Assembly (NCBI GenBank): GCA_017472905.1 | Contig: JAFUNW010000244.1 | Span: 1-6,000 of the forward strand | Source: Bacteroidaceae bacterium | GTDB taxonomy: Bacteria > Bacteroidota > Bacteroidia > Bacteroidales > Bacteroidaceae | Length of the DNA: 6,000 nucleotides | Direction: 5' to 3' | Shown here: piece after piece, positions 5,679 to 6,000 of the stretch | How positions within the stretch are numbered: position 1 is the stretch's first letter | Layout of the letters: every line of letters begins with the position of its first letter | Made by a program: the position numbers and the translations under genes | The notes under the pieces: generated by a model | What the model was told of the DNA's origin: nothing | The model's database searches: none | What the model saw: only the letters and a program-made list of their open reading frames with translations

Positions 5679-6000
5679 TTACTTCTTTATATAAATCTTA
5701 CGTCCATCCACTATATACAATCCGGCATCCAGAACATTTGAAAGGTCTCTGAATAAGATTCCCTGCTTCAACAACGAACCGTCAATAGTATAGACATTCA
5801 CAATTTTATCTTTGGCTTGGATTTCCGAAATACCTGTAACCACATCGGCAACAAGTTCAACATCGTTAGCCGGCATATTTTGGGGAATCTCTCCTCCTTC
5901 GTATACCCATGCATTGAACACATCCCCTTCTGCTAACGGATAGTCACGCAATACCAACGGAGTATCGTAAGCAACCGAATCGCGGAACAATTCCGTACCA
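5679..6000 (-). CDS. C-terminal end of secreted/surface protein with InlB B-repeat-like segment and T9SS-like tail
   Basis: The frame is open to the right edge; 106 residues and the stop (TAA, 5679-5681) are visible. The true start is outside the window: a TTG at 5988-5990 could be mistaken for a start, but the same frame continues upstream (GTE then LFRDSVAYDTP). Visible residues 1-52 match the InlB/Listeria-Bacteroides B-repeat pattern: a dipeptide-rich strand, then 'v.y.tpl.l', 'P.aeGdvFnaW' and the signature MPANDVEL. Residues about 56-106 are a Por/T9SS-like C-terminal domain (ISEIQ, VNVYTIDGSLL, LDAGLYIVDGRKIYIKK). Proteins of this build are usually large, exported and often leucine-rich-repeat surface proteins. 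Whether the tail is cleaved by a type IX system here cannot be told. The stop is only 17 bp before the NfeD gene. Confidence 0.85.
   Translation of the reverse strand, partial: GTELFRDSVAYDTPLVLRDYPLAEGDVFNAWVYEGGEIPQNMPANDVELVADVVTGISEIQAKDKIVNVYTIDGSLLKQGILFRDLSNVLDAGLYIVDGRKIYIKK

Noticed and set aside
5051..5752. Long plus-strand open frame opposite the NfeD gene
   Set aside because: The minus-strand frame encodes a recognisable NfeD protein. The plus-strand product is Ser/Thr/Pro/Ile-rich without domain features, as expected of an antisense shadow.
5988..5990. TTG as start of a 103-residue protein at the right edge
   Set aside because: The frame stays open to the window edge, and the visible sequence begins in the middle of a B-repeat-like domain with no signal peptide, so the gene begins outside the window.

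Overview
The window looks like chromosome of a gut-type Bacteroidales species (Bacteroides or a close relative). This rests on four things: AT-rich DNA with weak or absent Shine-Dalgarno sequences, a TAnnTTTG-type promoter box, Bacteroides-style lipoprotein and secreted-protein leaders, and two copies of a Por/T9SS-like C-terminal tail ending in G-K/R-K-hydrophobic-K. All convincing genes lie on the minus strand, so transcription runs from right to left. No tRNA, rRNA, transposase, integrase or CRISPR array was seen.

From the right edge in transcription order: (1) the 3' end of a large secreted or surface protein (5679-6000), with an InlB B-repeat-like segment and a T9SS-like tail; (2) 17 bp later, an NfeD-family membrane protein with an OB-fold tail (5074-5661); (3) 28 bp later, a flotillin/SPFH protein (3636-5045). 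The NfeD-flotillin pair is a conserved membrane-organising module, like yuaF-yuaG of Bacillus and yqiJ-yqiK of E. coli.

A 303-bp spacer follows (3333-3635). It holds a long hairpin just after the flotillin stop, a possible 33-residue hydrophobic mini-ORF, and a 35-codon fossil of a T9SS-like C-terminal tail with no gene body.

Next comes a tight cluster of three envelope genes of unknown function, spaced 27 bp apart: a secreted protein with two lipocalin/DUF4488-like halves (2478-3332), a lipoprotein whose C-terminus is made of recent DNA duplications (1548-2450), and a small membrane protein with a bacterial PH-like cytoplasmic tail (987-1520). After a 145-bp gap with a candidate promoter, a DUF2059-like exported protein (1-841) runs off the left edge.

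The only recognisable function is the NfeD-flotillin pair. The points most worth a second look are the duplicated 3' end of the lipoprotein gene, where a 14-bp tandem repeat sets the stop codon, and the orphan C-terminal tail in the spacer.
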